A stretch of DNA of 13,654 nucleotides, from contig CAZNLL010000109.1 of the NCBI GenBank assembly GCA_964573885.1, positions 1 to 13,654 of the forward strand, written 5' to 3'. Position 1 is the first letter of the stretch, and the number at the start of each line of letters is the position of its first letter. Below the pieces are notes generated by a model, which saw only the letters and a list, made by a program, of their open reading frames with translations, made no database searches and had not been told where the DNA came from. This stretch comes from CAZNLL01 sp964573885 (GTDB lineage Bacteria > Desulfobacterota > DSM-4660 > Desulfatiglandales > Desulfatiglandaceae). The translations under genes were made by a program, and so were the position numbers. Shown one piece after another: positions 6,156 to 13,295 of this stretch.

Positions 6156-7955
6156 TTATGGGGGTGAAGGGACCTCCGCCATCACCGGCAGATACACATA
6201 CACCGCTGTACCCTGCGCGGATTCGGAGCTTACCGAAATCCACCCGCCGTGGTTCCTGACAATCCCGTATGCCGCGGCCATGCCCAACCCGCGACCCTGA
6301 AATTTGGTGCTGAAAAAGGGCTCAAAAATCCTGTTCTTTGTGTCCTTATCCATGCCCTTTCCATCATCCTCAACGGTCAGCTGGACATAACGGCCGGGCT
6401 TCAGACCCGGCCGGCCCTGAAGCGACTCTTTATCGATTCTCACCTCAGTACAGGAAACATGAATATGCCCTTTGTCCTCAATGGCTTCCGATGCATTGGA
6501 CAGCAACGCCGAGAGGACCATCTGCATCTGGGTCTCATCCGCTTTCACAGGGGGTAAATCAGGGGGCAGATCCGTCTTTACACGGACCGAGGATTTCACC
6601 GTGTGCTCCAGCAAGGGCATGGTTTGTCTCACAAATCGGTCCATAGAAATGGACCTGGTCTCATATTTTCCACCCCTGGCATAGGCCAACAACTGATTGG
6701 TAAGTCCTGCCATGCGATGGGCTGACTCCTTTACAGGGACAAGGCCCTTGTTTATCCCTTTTCCGGATGACTCCAGCTCCAGGAGTTCCAGCCTCCCCAT
6801 AATGGCCGAGAGGGCGTTGTTGAACTGATGGGCCACGCCCCCCGCCAGGGTGGCAATGGCCTCCATCTTTTGCGCCTCTTGAAGCTTGGCCTCCAGAATT
6901 CTCTTTTCTTCCTCAGCCCGTCTGCGTTGTGTTATATCCCTCCCCACACCCAGGATCCCCACGGCCTCACCCGCTGAATCCCGGATAAAAGAGACCCTGA
7001 TCTCACTCCAACCCGTGGAACCGTCCTTACACAGATATTCGATCTCTATTGTTCTCGACCTCTTGGGATCATTGCCCGGGCTCTCTTCAATCATCATCTC
7101 CTCGGCGAATACCCTTCCCACCTCCTCCAGGGACGCGGGTGTCATGGCATCTTCCACCTTCTGGGCCATGACCTCCTCCACGGTATATCCCCTGACCCGC
7201 TCAACAGAAGGACTCACATAGGTAAGGTTCAAATCCATGTCCGTTGTCCAGATGATATCGGAGGCGTTTTCCGCAAGCAGGCGATAGCGTTCTTCGCTCT
7301 CCCGGAGGGCCTCCTCGGCCTTGATCCGTTCCTCCATCTCTCTGATGACTTTTCCATGCTCCTCACGGAGGTTTTCCCTTGCGGATTTTTCCTTTTGAGC
7401 CAAATCATGGAGGCCCCGGACCAGGACCGCTGCGGAGACCGCGGCCACCGCATTCATGAGCATGTAAGTGGCCCAGGCGACCATGCCTCTCACGAGAGTG
7501 GGGAAAAAAGGGAGGTCGGCGCCCCACCGGCCCGTGGCGGCGAGCCACCCGAAGACCATCAGGGTGAGCCCGTTTATGAGGACCGCGACCACGGCCGCTC
7601 TCAGGCCCAGGAACAGACCGGCAAGCACGGCAAAGGCAAAGAAACAGACCGGCCCGCCGCTGAACAATCCCATAAATCCGATGACGTATATGCCGATGGA
7701 AAAGTTCAGCAGCAGTGTGATCAGGGCGCGGACTTCGTACCGGATCCGCCGGTAAACCAATACGATGATGGCGCAGGCACAAACCGCCCCATTCAGGAAG
7801 ATAATAACCCCCAGCCCTTCCTTTACCGCCATGATCGCCATGGGGATAAACGCGAACAATGCTAGGACGAGGCCCAGGCTCAAGACGGCAAAAAGGATCC
7901 TCTCCCGCCAGTAACTCAGGGTTCGATCTTGTTGTTTTTCCACTTCTTTCTCCAA
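6156..7955 (-). CDS. Membrane-bound PAS-domain sensor histidine kinase (orphan)
   Basis: A 599-residue sensor kinase. Five or six hydrophobic helices (about 18-43, 47-68, 77-96, 101-140, 155-180) form an uncharacterised membrane sensor. A coiled coil (about 185-222) leads to a PAS domain (about 222-345, ending GVGRDITQRRRAEE). The dimerisation domain has phosphoacceptor H376 in GGVAHQFNNALSAI, the NtrB-like H-box type. The ATPase domain has the N-box (LSNASEAI, N487), G1 box (DDGKGM, 530-535), F box (FEPFFST) and G2 box (GRGLGM). All catalytic elements are present. The frame opens at a TTG (7955) with GAGG upstream; a GTG at 7943 with GGAG six bases before it is an equally good start. No response regulator is in the window, so partner and signal are unknown. 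It is divergent from the sigma factor gene. Confidence 0.95.
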   Translation of the reverse strand: MEKEVEKQQDRTLSYWRERILFAVLSLGLVLALFAFIPMAIMAVKEGLGVIIFLNGAVCACAIIVLVYRRIRYEVRALITLLLNFSIGIYVIGFMGLFSGGPVCFFAFAVLAGLFLGLRAAVVAVLINGLTLMVFGWLAATGRWGADLPFFPTLVRGMVAWATYMLMNAVAAVSAAVLVRGLHDLAQKEKSARENLREEHGKVIREMEERIKAEEALRESEERYRLLAENASDIIWTTDMDLNLTYVSPSVERVRGYTVEEVMAQKVEDAMTPASLEEVGRVFAEEMMIEESPGNDPKRSRTIEIEYLCKDGSTGWSEIRVSFIRDSAGEAVGILGVGRDITQRRRAEEEKRILEAKLQEAQKMEAIATLAGGVAHQFNNALSAIMGRLELLELESSGKGINKGLVPVKESAHRMAGLTNQLLAYARGGKYETRSISMDRFVRQTMPLLEHTVKSSVRVKTDLPPDLPPVKADETQMQMVLSALLSNASEAIEDKGHIHVSCTEVRIDKESLQGRPGLKPGRYVQLTVEDDGKGMDKDTKNRIFEPFFSTKFQGRGLGMAAAYGIVRNHGGWISVSSESAQGTAVYVYLPVMAEVPSPP

Positions 7956-8171
7956 AACCTATTTCCTCACGCCTGCACAGGAGCCACAACTCGGGCCCCC
8001 AGGGAAAGAGCTTCTTTGTAAAAAATTGATATTTTTATCTGGTTTGACCAATTTTTGCAATATCTCAGGTTCTGTATTCAAAGAGAAAGTGCGCACGCTT
8101 TCGACACCCACGGGGAGAAGGCGGTTTTGGCATGCAAATGTTCGGAATATATATCTTTTTGGTTATTCGCA

Positions 8172-8203
8172 TTGACAAAAAAGGCTGATCCGAAGACTAT
8201 ATG
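8172..8203 (+). promoter_or_regulatory. Possible promoter for the sigma factor operon
   Basis: A perfect TTGACA (8172-8177) is followed by poor -10 candidates: GACTAT at 17 bases or TATATG (8198-8203) at 20. The spacing or the -10 is off, so this would be a weak or activator-dependent promoter. I found no clear GGAAC-type ECF -35 that would show autoregulation. Confidence 0.3.
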
Positions 8204-8306
8204 ATCAGGGCTCATTCCACCCAGATCCGCAATATTTCAAAGCCAAAGGCCTGCTCGGACAGGGCTTCCTTTTTCTGCTTTATTAAAATTCCAGCACATA
8301 TTTCTT

Positions 8307-8326
8307 CAATCCCCCTTAAGGGATTG
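8307..8326 (+). promoter_or_regulatory. Leader hairpin ahead of the sigma factor gene
   Basis: CAATCCC (8307-8313) and GGGATTG (8320-8326) form a perfect 7-bp stem around CCTTAA. An overlapping alternative is the 10-bp palindrome CCCTTAAGGG. It lies 43 bases before the start codon and has no T-tract. It could be a repressor site or an mRNA structure. Confidence 0.35.
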
Positions 8327-8369
8327 CTCGGCCCCATGCGTCTAAGGGTTGATGAAGGGACGGATCTTA

Positions 8370-8909
8370 ATGGACAGCCTGAGCGACAGCGAACTTGTCA
8401 GACGCGCGCAGGGGGGTGATTCAGACGCCTTCGAGGGCCTGATATCACGGCATTACAGGACCGTATACCGGGCCGCTTACCGCTGGTGCGGCATCAAGGA
8501 GGATGCCGAGGACATCGCTCAGGAGGTCTTCATAAAGGTGGCCCGGAATATGAGAAGCTTTGCCGGAAAATCCGCCTTCACCACCTGGCTTTACCGGATC
8601 ACCCTCAACGCCGTGCGGGATTTAGGACGAAAGAACGCCACGCAAAGGGATACCCTCAAGGCCTGGAGTGCCGAGCCCACGGAGGGTGTTTCAAATCCCG
8701 GACATGACAGGGCCATGGAGGCCGGTGAGCTTTACGGGGCCATCGACACCCTCCCACCCAGGCAGAAGGCCGCTGCCCTGCTGGTATGGGCTGAGGGACT
8801 CACCCACAGCGAAGCGGCCCACGTGCTCGAGTGTGCGGAGAAAACGGTCTCCGCCCACCTCTTCCAGGCCAGGGAAAAACTCAAAGTCCTTTTTGGTGAA
8901 CGGCTATGA
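8370..8909 (+). CDS. ECF-subfamily RNA polymerase sigma factor
   Basis: A 179-residue extracytoplasmic-function sigma-70 factor. Region 2 (about 18-85) contains DAEDIAQEVFIKV (core RNA polymerase binding) and FTTWLYRITLNAVRD (-10 recognition). After a variable linker comes region 4 (about 125-173), with LPPRQKAAALLVWAEGLTHS followed by the recognition helix EKTVSAHLFQAREKLK that contacts the -35. No extra C-terminal domain is present. The ATG at 8370 is chosen because AAGGGA lies nine bases upstream and because family members usually begin with this MDSLSDSELV-type sequence; upstream TTG/ATG codons (8349, 8352) have poorer ribosome sites. Its stop overlaps the start of the next gene by four bases (ATGA), the usual coupling between an ECF factor and its anti-sigma factor. 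Target promoters are unknown. Confidence 0.95.
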   Translation: MDSLSDSELVRRAQGGDSDAFEGLISRHYRTVYRAAYRWCGIKEDAEDIAQEVFIKVARNMRSFAGKSAFTTWLYRITLNAVRDLGRKNATQRDTLKAWSAEPTEGVSNPGHDRAMEAGELYGAIDTLPPRQKAAALLVWAEGLTHSEAAHVLECAEKTVSAHLFQAREKLKVLFGERL

Positions 8910-10828
8910 TAGACACGATGGACAAAAAAATCAGGGAAAGGCTCAAGGACCTCAAGATTCCGGAACCCGGCCCCTCGGCCCGTGAGAGGGTTCTGAAGGC
9001 CGCCATGGCGGAATTCGACCGAAGGGCCGAAAAAGACGACATCCCCGTTAAAGGGTTTGCCCGTACCGCACGTCTCATGGGCAAATTCTTTCGAGGAGGT
9101 CACGTCATGGTAAGACCGGCAGTTATCGCAACAGGAGTCAGTCTCGTCCTGGCCGTATGTGTCACGGCCCTCATCATCCCCCAGTTTTCGGCCTATCGGA
9201 TGTCCCCTAAAGATGAAACGTCCCGGGCCCCGTCCCCTGCCGCTGACAAGGTCGGCCCCCCGAATGCGGGGGGCATGAGGCACCTTGCCCAGCCCTCCCT
9301 TTCCACGGAGAAAAAGGCCGTGGGGAGTTTGCGCGTCCACGGTCAGGGAAAGGGGATGGTGCCGGCCGGCCCTTTGCCTCAGGAATATGTGGGCAGGGAC
9401 CGGTTCGAGGAATTCACCCCCAACCCGGTCAAGCGCACCCTTGAAGACCCCGTTTCCACCTTTTCTGTGGACGTGGATACGGCCTCCTACGCCTTTGTGA
9501 GAAGGGCACTCAACAACGGCCACCTGCCGCCCAAGGATGCGGTAAGGGTGGAGGAACTCATCAACTACTTCGACTATGATTACTCCCTGCCGGCCGATCG
9601 CACCGTTCCGTTCCGGCCCACCGTCTCCCTTTTCCCCACGCCCTGGAACCGGAACACCCGGCTCCTTCACATCGGCATCAAGGGATTCGATCTGGCCCCG
9701 GAGCAAAGGCCAGGTGCCAACCTGGTCTTTCTGGTGGACGTGTCCGGGTCCATGAAGGCGCCGGACAAGCTTCCGCTCCTCAAAAACGCCCTCAGAATGC
9801 TGGTGGACACCCTGGAGCCGGACGACACCGTTGCCATGGTGGTTTATGCCGGGGCGGCGGGTACGGTGCTGGAACAGACCGAGGTCAAAGAAAAGGGGAA
9901 GATCCTGGCCGCCATCGACAGGCTTCAGGCGGGCGGCTCCACCGCGGGCGGTGCCGGGATTGAAAGGGCATACGCCCTTGCCGAAGCCGGCTTTGATCCC
10001 ACCCGGGTGAACCGGGTGATCCTGGCCACGGACGGCGATTTCAATGTGGGCATCCGCAACCCCGAAACCCTCAAGGACTTTGTGGAGAGGAAACGGGGAA
10101 AGGGCATTACCCTCTCCGTGCTCGGGTTCGGTCAGGGCAATTACAACGACGCCCTGATGCAGAAGCTGGCCCAGAACGGAAACGGCAATGCGGCCTACAT
10201 CGACACCCTGAACGAGGCCCGCAAGGTGCTTGTGGAGGAGGCTGGCTCCACCCTGTTTCCCATCGCCAAAGACGTGAAGATCCAGGTTGAATTCAACCCG
10301 GCAAGGGTGGCCGAGTACCGTCTCATCGGTTATGAGTCGCGCCGGCTTCGACGGGAGGATTTCAAAAACGACCAGGTGGATGCGGGCGACGTGGGGGCCG
10401 GGCACAGCGTCACCGCCATTTATGAGATAACCCCGGCCGGGAGTCCGGCCCGTCTCATAGACGACCTGCGTTACGGCGCTCCGCGGCTCGAATCGGCAGG
10501 TAAGGAAGAAAAGAACGCCGAGATTGCCTTTCTTAAGATCCGCTACAAACTGCCCAAAGAAGACAAAAGCCGTCTCCTGGAAACCCCTATCGGGGACAGG
10601 CACGCCTGCGGATCCCTGGACCAGGCCCCCAGGGAAGCACGCTTTGCAGCCGCGGTTGCGGCCTTCGGCCAAATGCTCCGGGGAGACCCTTACACCGGGG
10701 ACTTTTCCTGGGAGGACGTCCTGGCCCTGGCAGAATCCGCCCGCGGCAGGGACCGGTTCGGCTACCGCACGGAGTTCCTCAACCTGGTGCGCCTCGCCAA
10801 GACCGCACGGGCCATGGGAGACCGCTAG
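8906..10828 (+). CDS. Membrane VWA protein (YfbK-like, DUF3520) with N-terminal anti-sigma-like region
   Basis: A 640-residue protein in three parts. Residues 1-70 are cytoplasmic, with a helix PEPGPSARERVLKAAMAEFD like sigma-binding segments of some proteobacterial anti-sigma factors. One membrane helix spans about 71-92. A proline-rich linker leads to an extracytoplasmic region: a VWA-associated N-terminal domain (about 160-255), the VWA domain (about 270-440) and a DUF3520-like C-terminal domain (about 460-635). The metal-binding MIDAS site is complete: DVSGSM (D278, S280, S282), T346 in GGST and TDGD (D376). There is no lipobox. The ATG overlaps the sigma gene stop (ATGA), so translation is coupled. 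By architecture it should hold the sigma factor at the membrane and release it on a signal at the VWA domain; this role is inferred. Domain calls are firm, the anti-sigma region less so. Confidence 0.93.
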   Translation: MIDTMDKKIRERLKDLKIPEPGPSARERVLKAAMAEFDRRAEKDDIPVKGFARTARLMGKFFRGGHVMVRPAVIATGVSLVLAVCVTALIIPQFSAYRMSPKDETSRAPSPAADKVGPPNAGGMRHLAQPSLSTEKKAVGSLRVHGQGKGMVPAGPLPQEYVGRDRFEEFTPNPVKRTLEDPVSTFSVDVDTASYAFVRRALNNGHLPPKDAVRVEELINYFDYDYSLPADRTVPFRPTVSLFPTPWNRNTRLLHIGIKGFDLAPEQRPGANLVFLVDVSGSMKAPDKLPLLKNALRMLVDTLEPDDTVAMVVYAGAAGTVLEQTEVKEKGKILAAIDRLQAGGSTAGGAGIERAYALAEAGFDPTRVNRVILATDGDFNVGIRNPETLKDFVERKRGKGITLSVLGFGQGNYNDALMQKLAQNGNGNAAYIDTLNEARKVLVEEAGSTLFPIAKDVKIQVEFNPARVAEYRLIGYESRRLRREDFKNDQVDAGDVGAGHSVTAIYEITPAGSPARLIDDLRYGAPRLESAGKEEKNAEIAFLKIRYKLPKEDKSRLLETPIGDRHACGSLDQAPREARFAAAVAAFGQMLRGDPYTGDFSWEDVLALAESARGRDRFGYRTEFLNLVRLAKTARAMGDR

Positions 10829-10861
10829 TTAAGGCCCTTCGATTCGGACCGTCAACGCCCG

Positions 10862-10914
10862 GAGGAAGGGGCCGCAACGTCGCTTCAAGCGACGAACGGC
10901 CCTTCCTCTCTTTT
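10862..10914 (+). terminator. Intrinsic terminator of the sigma/VWA operon, nested hairpin
   Basis: The outer stem pairs 10862-10874 with CGGCCCTTCCTC (10897-10908), 12 pairs with one bulged G, and is followed by TCTTTT and a second T-run near 10921. Its loop contains a second perfect hairpin, CGTCGC (10878-10883) with GCGACG (10889-10894). It lies 34 bases after the VWA stop, and the next gene comes from the opposite side. Confidence 0.85.
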
Positions 10915-10989
10915 CAACGATTTTTTCTCTTATTCACGGCGGGGGAAAACCCGCAGGCCCAGCCCGCAAAACGGTTTTCCATCAATGAT

Positions 10990-11364
10990 CTATAAGGCTT
11001 GAATGGGTCTTTTCCGCTCCTTGACGATTTTCACTTCATAAAACTCATGAGGGGTTGCTCTCATCTTATCCTTGTAGCGCTCAATAAATTGTGTTCTTTC
11101 CTTTCTTTTCCGGACCTCGTGTTTTGTATAATTCTGCCAATGGGTCATGGATTCGATTTCATAGTACGCCAAAAAACCAATCCAGCCCTCGGCATCCCTC
11201 ACCGGATTTCCTTCTGCATCCACCGCTTGAGCGACAATGCCTTTTTGGGCATAGCCGGTAAAAGACTGCAACCCCACGGATCCTGCAGAATTGAAATCAG
11301 CGTGTTTCATAAAGGCATCGTAGGCATCCTGATGCACCCAAAGCCGCTTGATAAGGATATACAT
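10990..11364 (-). CDS. Small protein, possibly of the dimeric alpha/beta-barrel (ABM-like) fold
   Basis: A 124-residue soluble protein beginning MYILIKRLWVHQDAYDAFMK. The pattern is an opening beta strand, a helix, a middle stretch WIGFLAYYEIESMTHWQNYT followed by KHEVRKRKERTQFIERYKDK, and a closing strand FYEVKIVKERKRP. A strand ending in 'YYE' and a helix with W-x-N-Y-x-x-H-E resemble antibiotic biosynthesis monooxygenase (ABM)/dimeric alpha-beta barrel proteins. The glycine-rich middle (about 27-60) is longer than in the simplest members, and no cofactor site is recognisable. The ATG at 11364 has only a G-rich stretch upstream. The gene is divergent from the antitoxin gene across 81 bases and shares its regulatory region. 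I am confident it is a gene but not of its function. Confidence 0.75.
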   Translation of the reverse strand: MYILIKRLWVHQDAYDAFMKHADFNSAGSVGLQSFTGYAQKGIVAQAVDAEGNPVRDAEGWIGFLAYYEIESMTHWQNYTKHEVRKRKERTQFIERYKDKMRATPHEFYEVKIVKERKRPIQAL

Positions 11365-11404
11365 TGAGCCCCCAAATTCTTTTAAGTTTACTTTTGGGTA
11401 ATTT

Positions 11405-11428
11405 TAAAATAATCTATAGATCATTTTA
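11405..11428. promoter_or_regulatory. 24-bp palindromic operator of the antitoxin/PIN operon
   Basis: TAAAAT-A-ATCTATAGAT-C-ATTTTA is symmetric at 11 of 12 positions; the core ATCTATAGAT (11412-11421) is perfect. It ends two bases before the AAGGAGG ribosome site of the antitoxin gene and lies within the divergent region shared with the gene at 10990-11364. Phd-type antitoxins repress their own operons by binding such palindromes. This site fits that role, though it is unproven here. No clean -35/-10 pair was identified. Confidence 0.6.
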
Positions 11429-11445
11429 TCAAGGAGGAATTATAG

Positions 11446-11682
11446 ATGACACAATATTTGAGTGCCAAGGAATTTCGTCAACGAATCCCGAAGATCCCAG
11501 AAGATCTCCAGAAATGGGGCGAAATTATCGTCCTAAAGAAATCAAAACCCCTTTTCAAGGTCGTCCCCTTTGAAGAGGTGTCTTCGGACCTACTGGACCG
11601 GGCCGGCGCCGTTCAGGACCACGCGCAACCAGACCTCCAGGATATTGCCAACATCGTTCACAGGCTCAGGGGACAAGGTTGA
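11446..11682 (+). CDS. Phd/YefM-like antitoxin
   Basis: A 78-residue antitoxin. The N-terminal half (MTQYLSAKEFRQRIPKIPED, then a strand IIVLKKSKPLFKVVPF) has the Phd/YefM fold pattern: a strand, the SAKEFR helix, then a hairpin strand K-x-x-KPLF-x-V-V-PF. This domain dimerises and binds DNA. The C-terminal half (about 48-78) is a charged helical tail that would wrap around the toxin. An AAGGAGG ribosome site lies eight bases before the ATG. The stop overlaps the toxin start by four bases (TTGA). It probably neutralises the PIN toxin and represses the operon through the palindrome at 11405-11428. Pairing a Phd-type antitoxin with a PIN toxin is common. Confidence 0.88.
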   Translation: MTQYLSAKEFRQRIPKIPEDLQKWGEIIVLKKSKPLFKVVPFEEVSSDLLDRAGAVQDHAQPDLQDIANIVHRLRGQG

Positions 11683-12107
11683 AGATTGTCATTGACACCA
11701 ATGTCAGCATTTCAGGTCTGCTGTGGGGAGGGTCACCCAATCAAATCTTGAAATTATGCAGGCACGGGATCGTCCACATCCTTGAGTGTGAAGAGACATC
11801 GGCCGAAGTCAGAACCGTTCTTCAATACCCCAAATTTGCTGATCGGCTTTCCGCTCTGCGGGCAACGGCAATGGAGGTCTTCTCCTATTTCATGAATCTT
11901 GTAACCCATGTCCCCCCACCCGGAACCATACCAAAGGTCATCAAACAGGACCCCTTTGATAATGTCTTTTTAGGCCTTGCCTTGGAAAACAGGGCATCCC
12001 TCATCATTTCCGGCGACAGGCACTTGATTGACCTTGTAAGTTATAAGAACATTCAGATCGTCACCCCCAGCGAAGGGGTGAATGTGATATCAACCCTGGC
12101 AAAATAA
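11679..12107 (+). CDS. PIN-domain toxin (VapC-like RNase)
   Basis: A 142-residue PIN-fold ribonuclease of the kind annotated as 'putative toxin component, PIN family'. The acidic catalytic set is present: D6 in MKIVIDTN, E43 in the SAEVRTVL helix, D91/D94 in QDPFDNVFLGLALE and D113 in IISGDRHL. These coordinate Mg2+ for RNA cleavage in the family. It starts at a TTG (11679) that overlaps the antitoxin stop, so it is translated by coupling and at a lower level than the antitoxin. The TTG start is supported because the conserved first strand begins immediately. No terminator is visible just after the stop. RNA target unknown; assignment is firm. Confidence 0.92.
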   Translation: MKIVIDTNVSISGLLWGGSPNQILKLCRHGIVHILECEETSAEVRTVLQYPKFADRLSALRATAMEVFSYFMNLVTHVPPPGTIPKVIKQDPFDNVFLGLALENRASLIISGDRHLIDLVSYKNIQIVTPSEGVNVISTLAK

Positions 12108-12207
12108 GAGCCTTTTTGCATTCAGTCCCACCAATTTCAGCCAGGATTTAGGCATCGTTAGGTTTTATGAATGACAATTCTTTTTGGCGGAGAGGGGCCT
12201 TCTTGGT

Positions 12208-12220
12208 ATTATTGAATAAT
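12208..12220. promoter_or_regulatory. Short perfect palindrome upstream of the TraB/ChaN-like gene
   Basis: ATTATT (12208-12213) and AATAAT (12215-12220) are perfect inverted arms around one G, 18 bases before the ATG at 12238. It might be an operator or part of an AT-rich promoter. Nothing else in 12108-12237 is recognisable. Confidence 0.25.
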
Positions 12221-12237
12221 TCTGGGTGGTTTTCCAT

Positions 12238-12414
12238 ATGAAGCCGAAACATACCCTGTGGATCATATTGGCATTCCTGGTTCTGGCCGGTGCTTCTCCA
12301 AAGGCGGAGCGCTTAAAGGAAAAGACATGCGATTGCGGCTACCCATGTGTCAATATGAGAAAGAGACCCTGGACACGGTTATTGTCGAACATGCCAAAGA
12401 GAGTCAAACGGTGA
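12238..12414 (+). pseudogene. Detached signal-peptide segment of the TraB/ChaN-like gene
   Basis: From the ATG at 12238 this frame encodes an N-terminal signal peptide: positive start MKPKH, hydrophobic core LWIILAFLVLAGA, and a cleavage-like SPKA-E. A cysteine-rich piece (CDCGYPC) follows, and then unconvincing sequence to a stop at 12412-12414. The conserved domain continues in the other frame from about 12345. The simplest reading is that this is the true 5' end of the gene, separated from its domain by a one-base indel somewhere in 12310-12350. It could also be a sequencing or assembly error. Confidence 0.55.
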
Positions 12415-13040
12415 TGTTCGGGGAAATACATGATACCGTTCTGTCCGGATCACCGCCGCCCATAGAAGACTCCCGTTATGTCATTTCATTACTTCCCCTG
12501 TTAAAACAGGCCGGTTATACCTATCTTGCCCTGGAAGTCAAAGAAAACGCGCGAGTGCAAGGCCACTCAAGGGATATCTTGAGATGTTACAGGGACTGTA
12601 TGAAGGAAAAAGAGATTCAAGAAGAGAACTATCCCCATGCCAAACCCGGGTGGATCGAACTGGTCAAGACCGCCGTCAAGCTGGGATACCGGATCAAGTT
12701 TATCGACGTCCCTTTGGGCGGCATTCGGGGTGTGTCTTCCAGGGATCTGGCCATGTTTAAAAAGCTGGAGAGCGACATATTCGCAAGAGACGAAAAAGGA
12801 AAGATTGTCTTGTACGTGGGTGCCAACCACGTGATTGAGCAGGAAACCTATGAAGCCCTCTATCTTCATAGGGGAAAAGAAAGGCCCCTCGGGCTGTTAT
12901 TGAACGAGTATACCAAGGGAAAGAATTACAGCGTGTATATGGGATATCCCTACGATACGCCCGGAAAATGCGATTTGTTCATCAGTTATTTCATATGGGA
13001 TACTTTCAAGAGGGTAAGGGACACTCCACAAGGAATGTGA
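12327..13040 (+). CDS. TraB/ChaN-like (haem-uptake/Tiki superfamily) protein, frame-split from its signal peptide
   Basis: From the ATG at 12327, 237 residues are encoded. The hallmark GExH motif appears as VMFGEIHD (GEIHD at 32-36). An ALEV strand (E70) follows, and a late LYVGANHV (GANH, 165-168). This spacing is seen in the ChaN/TraB/EreA-like metal-binding superfamily, whose members include haem-binding lipoproteins and hydrolases. The exact reaction is unknown. The domain looks complete, but its expected export signal is in another frame (12238-12414). An AAGGA eight bases before 12327 would allow translation of a cytoplasmic form. The open frame also extends back to a start at 12258, but that sequence overlaps the signal-peptide coding frame. 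Whether the gene is functional depends on whether the frameshift is real. Confidence 0.8.
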   Translation: MRLRLPMCQYEKETLDTVIVEHAKESQTVMFGEIHDTVLSGSPPPIEDSRYVISLLPLLKQAGYTYLALEVKENARVQGHSRDILRCYRDCMKEKEIQEENYPHAKPGWIELVKTAVKLGYRIKFIDVPLGGIRGVSSRDLAMFKKLESDIFARDEKGKIVLYVGANHVIEQETYEALYLHRGKERPLGLLLNEYTKGKNYSVYMGYPYDTPGKCDLFISYFIWDTFKRVRDTPQGM

Positions 13041-13047
13041 CCCATGG

Positions 13048-13295
13048 TTCAGGATTCCCTTGATCAGCGGTGTGAACGATGATCCCCTCCATATATCCCG
13101 CATCGCCGACCTGGCCCGGCCCCTGGGTGTGGAAAAGATATCCCTCCCCCCTATCACGAAGGGGGAATCCTCAAATGGGGGCAGGTCGGGAAGACAGAAC
13201 CCGATTTCAAGGGCCAACGGCCGGAAGACACCCACATCGAGTTGCTGGCCAAAATCATCTCGGAAAAGGGCGCGGGGGTGGGGATAGGAAGTTGA
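13048..13295 (+). pseudogene. Remnant: C-terminal end of a PflA-like glycyl-radical-enzyme activase
   Basis: Just eight bases after the previous stop, the frame reads WFRIPLISGVNDD, a segment DLARPLGVEKISL, then after a one-base shift PYHEGGILKWGQVG and finally KIISEKGAGVGIGS and TGA (13293-13295). This is the distal part of radical-SAM activating enzymes: R-x-P-x-I-P-G-x-ND, LPYH, G-x-K-x-x-x-x-G and a closing V-x-I-G strand. The CxxxCxxC cluster-binding N-terminus is absent and there is no start codon. The shift falls in a run of six C (13146-13151); seven would restore SLPPYH. Truncated and frameshifted, so non-functional. The glycyl radical enzyme it once served is not in the window. Confidence 0.7.

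Larger units (their letters stand above)
7956..8369. other. Divergent intergenic region between kinase and sigma factor genes
   Basis: This 414-base stretch has no convincing gene. Besides the elements listed separately, it holds an AT-rich inverted repeat AAAAATTG (8021-8028) / CAATTTTT (8049-8056) and a weak minus-strand promoter candidate for the kinase (TTGCAA at 8055-8060, 17 bases, TAAAAA at 8032-8037). It also holds a palindrome GTGCGCAC (8089-8096) nested in GAAAG...CTTTC (8085-8102). These may be regulator sites, but none matches a motif I can name. Confidence 0.45.

Noticed and set aside
7356..7865. A 169-codon plus-strand open frame opposite the kinase membrane region
   Set aside because: Its composition is highly charged, rich in Q, D, H and G, and typical of an antisense shadow of hydrophobic coding sequence. 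The kinase on the other strand is unambiguous.
8732..10672. A 646-codon open frame on the minus strand opposite the VWA gene
   Set aside because: It lies entirely antisense to a gene with clear VWA and MIDAS motifs. Its product is rich in G, R, H and P without any domain, as expected from the third-position bias of the real gene.
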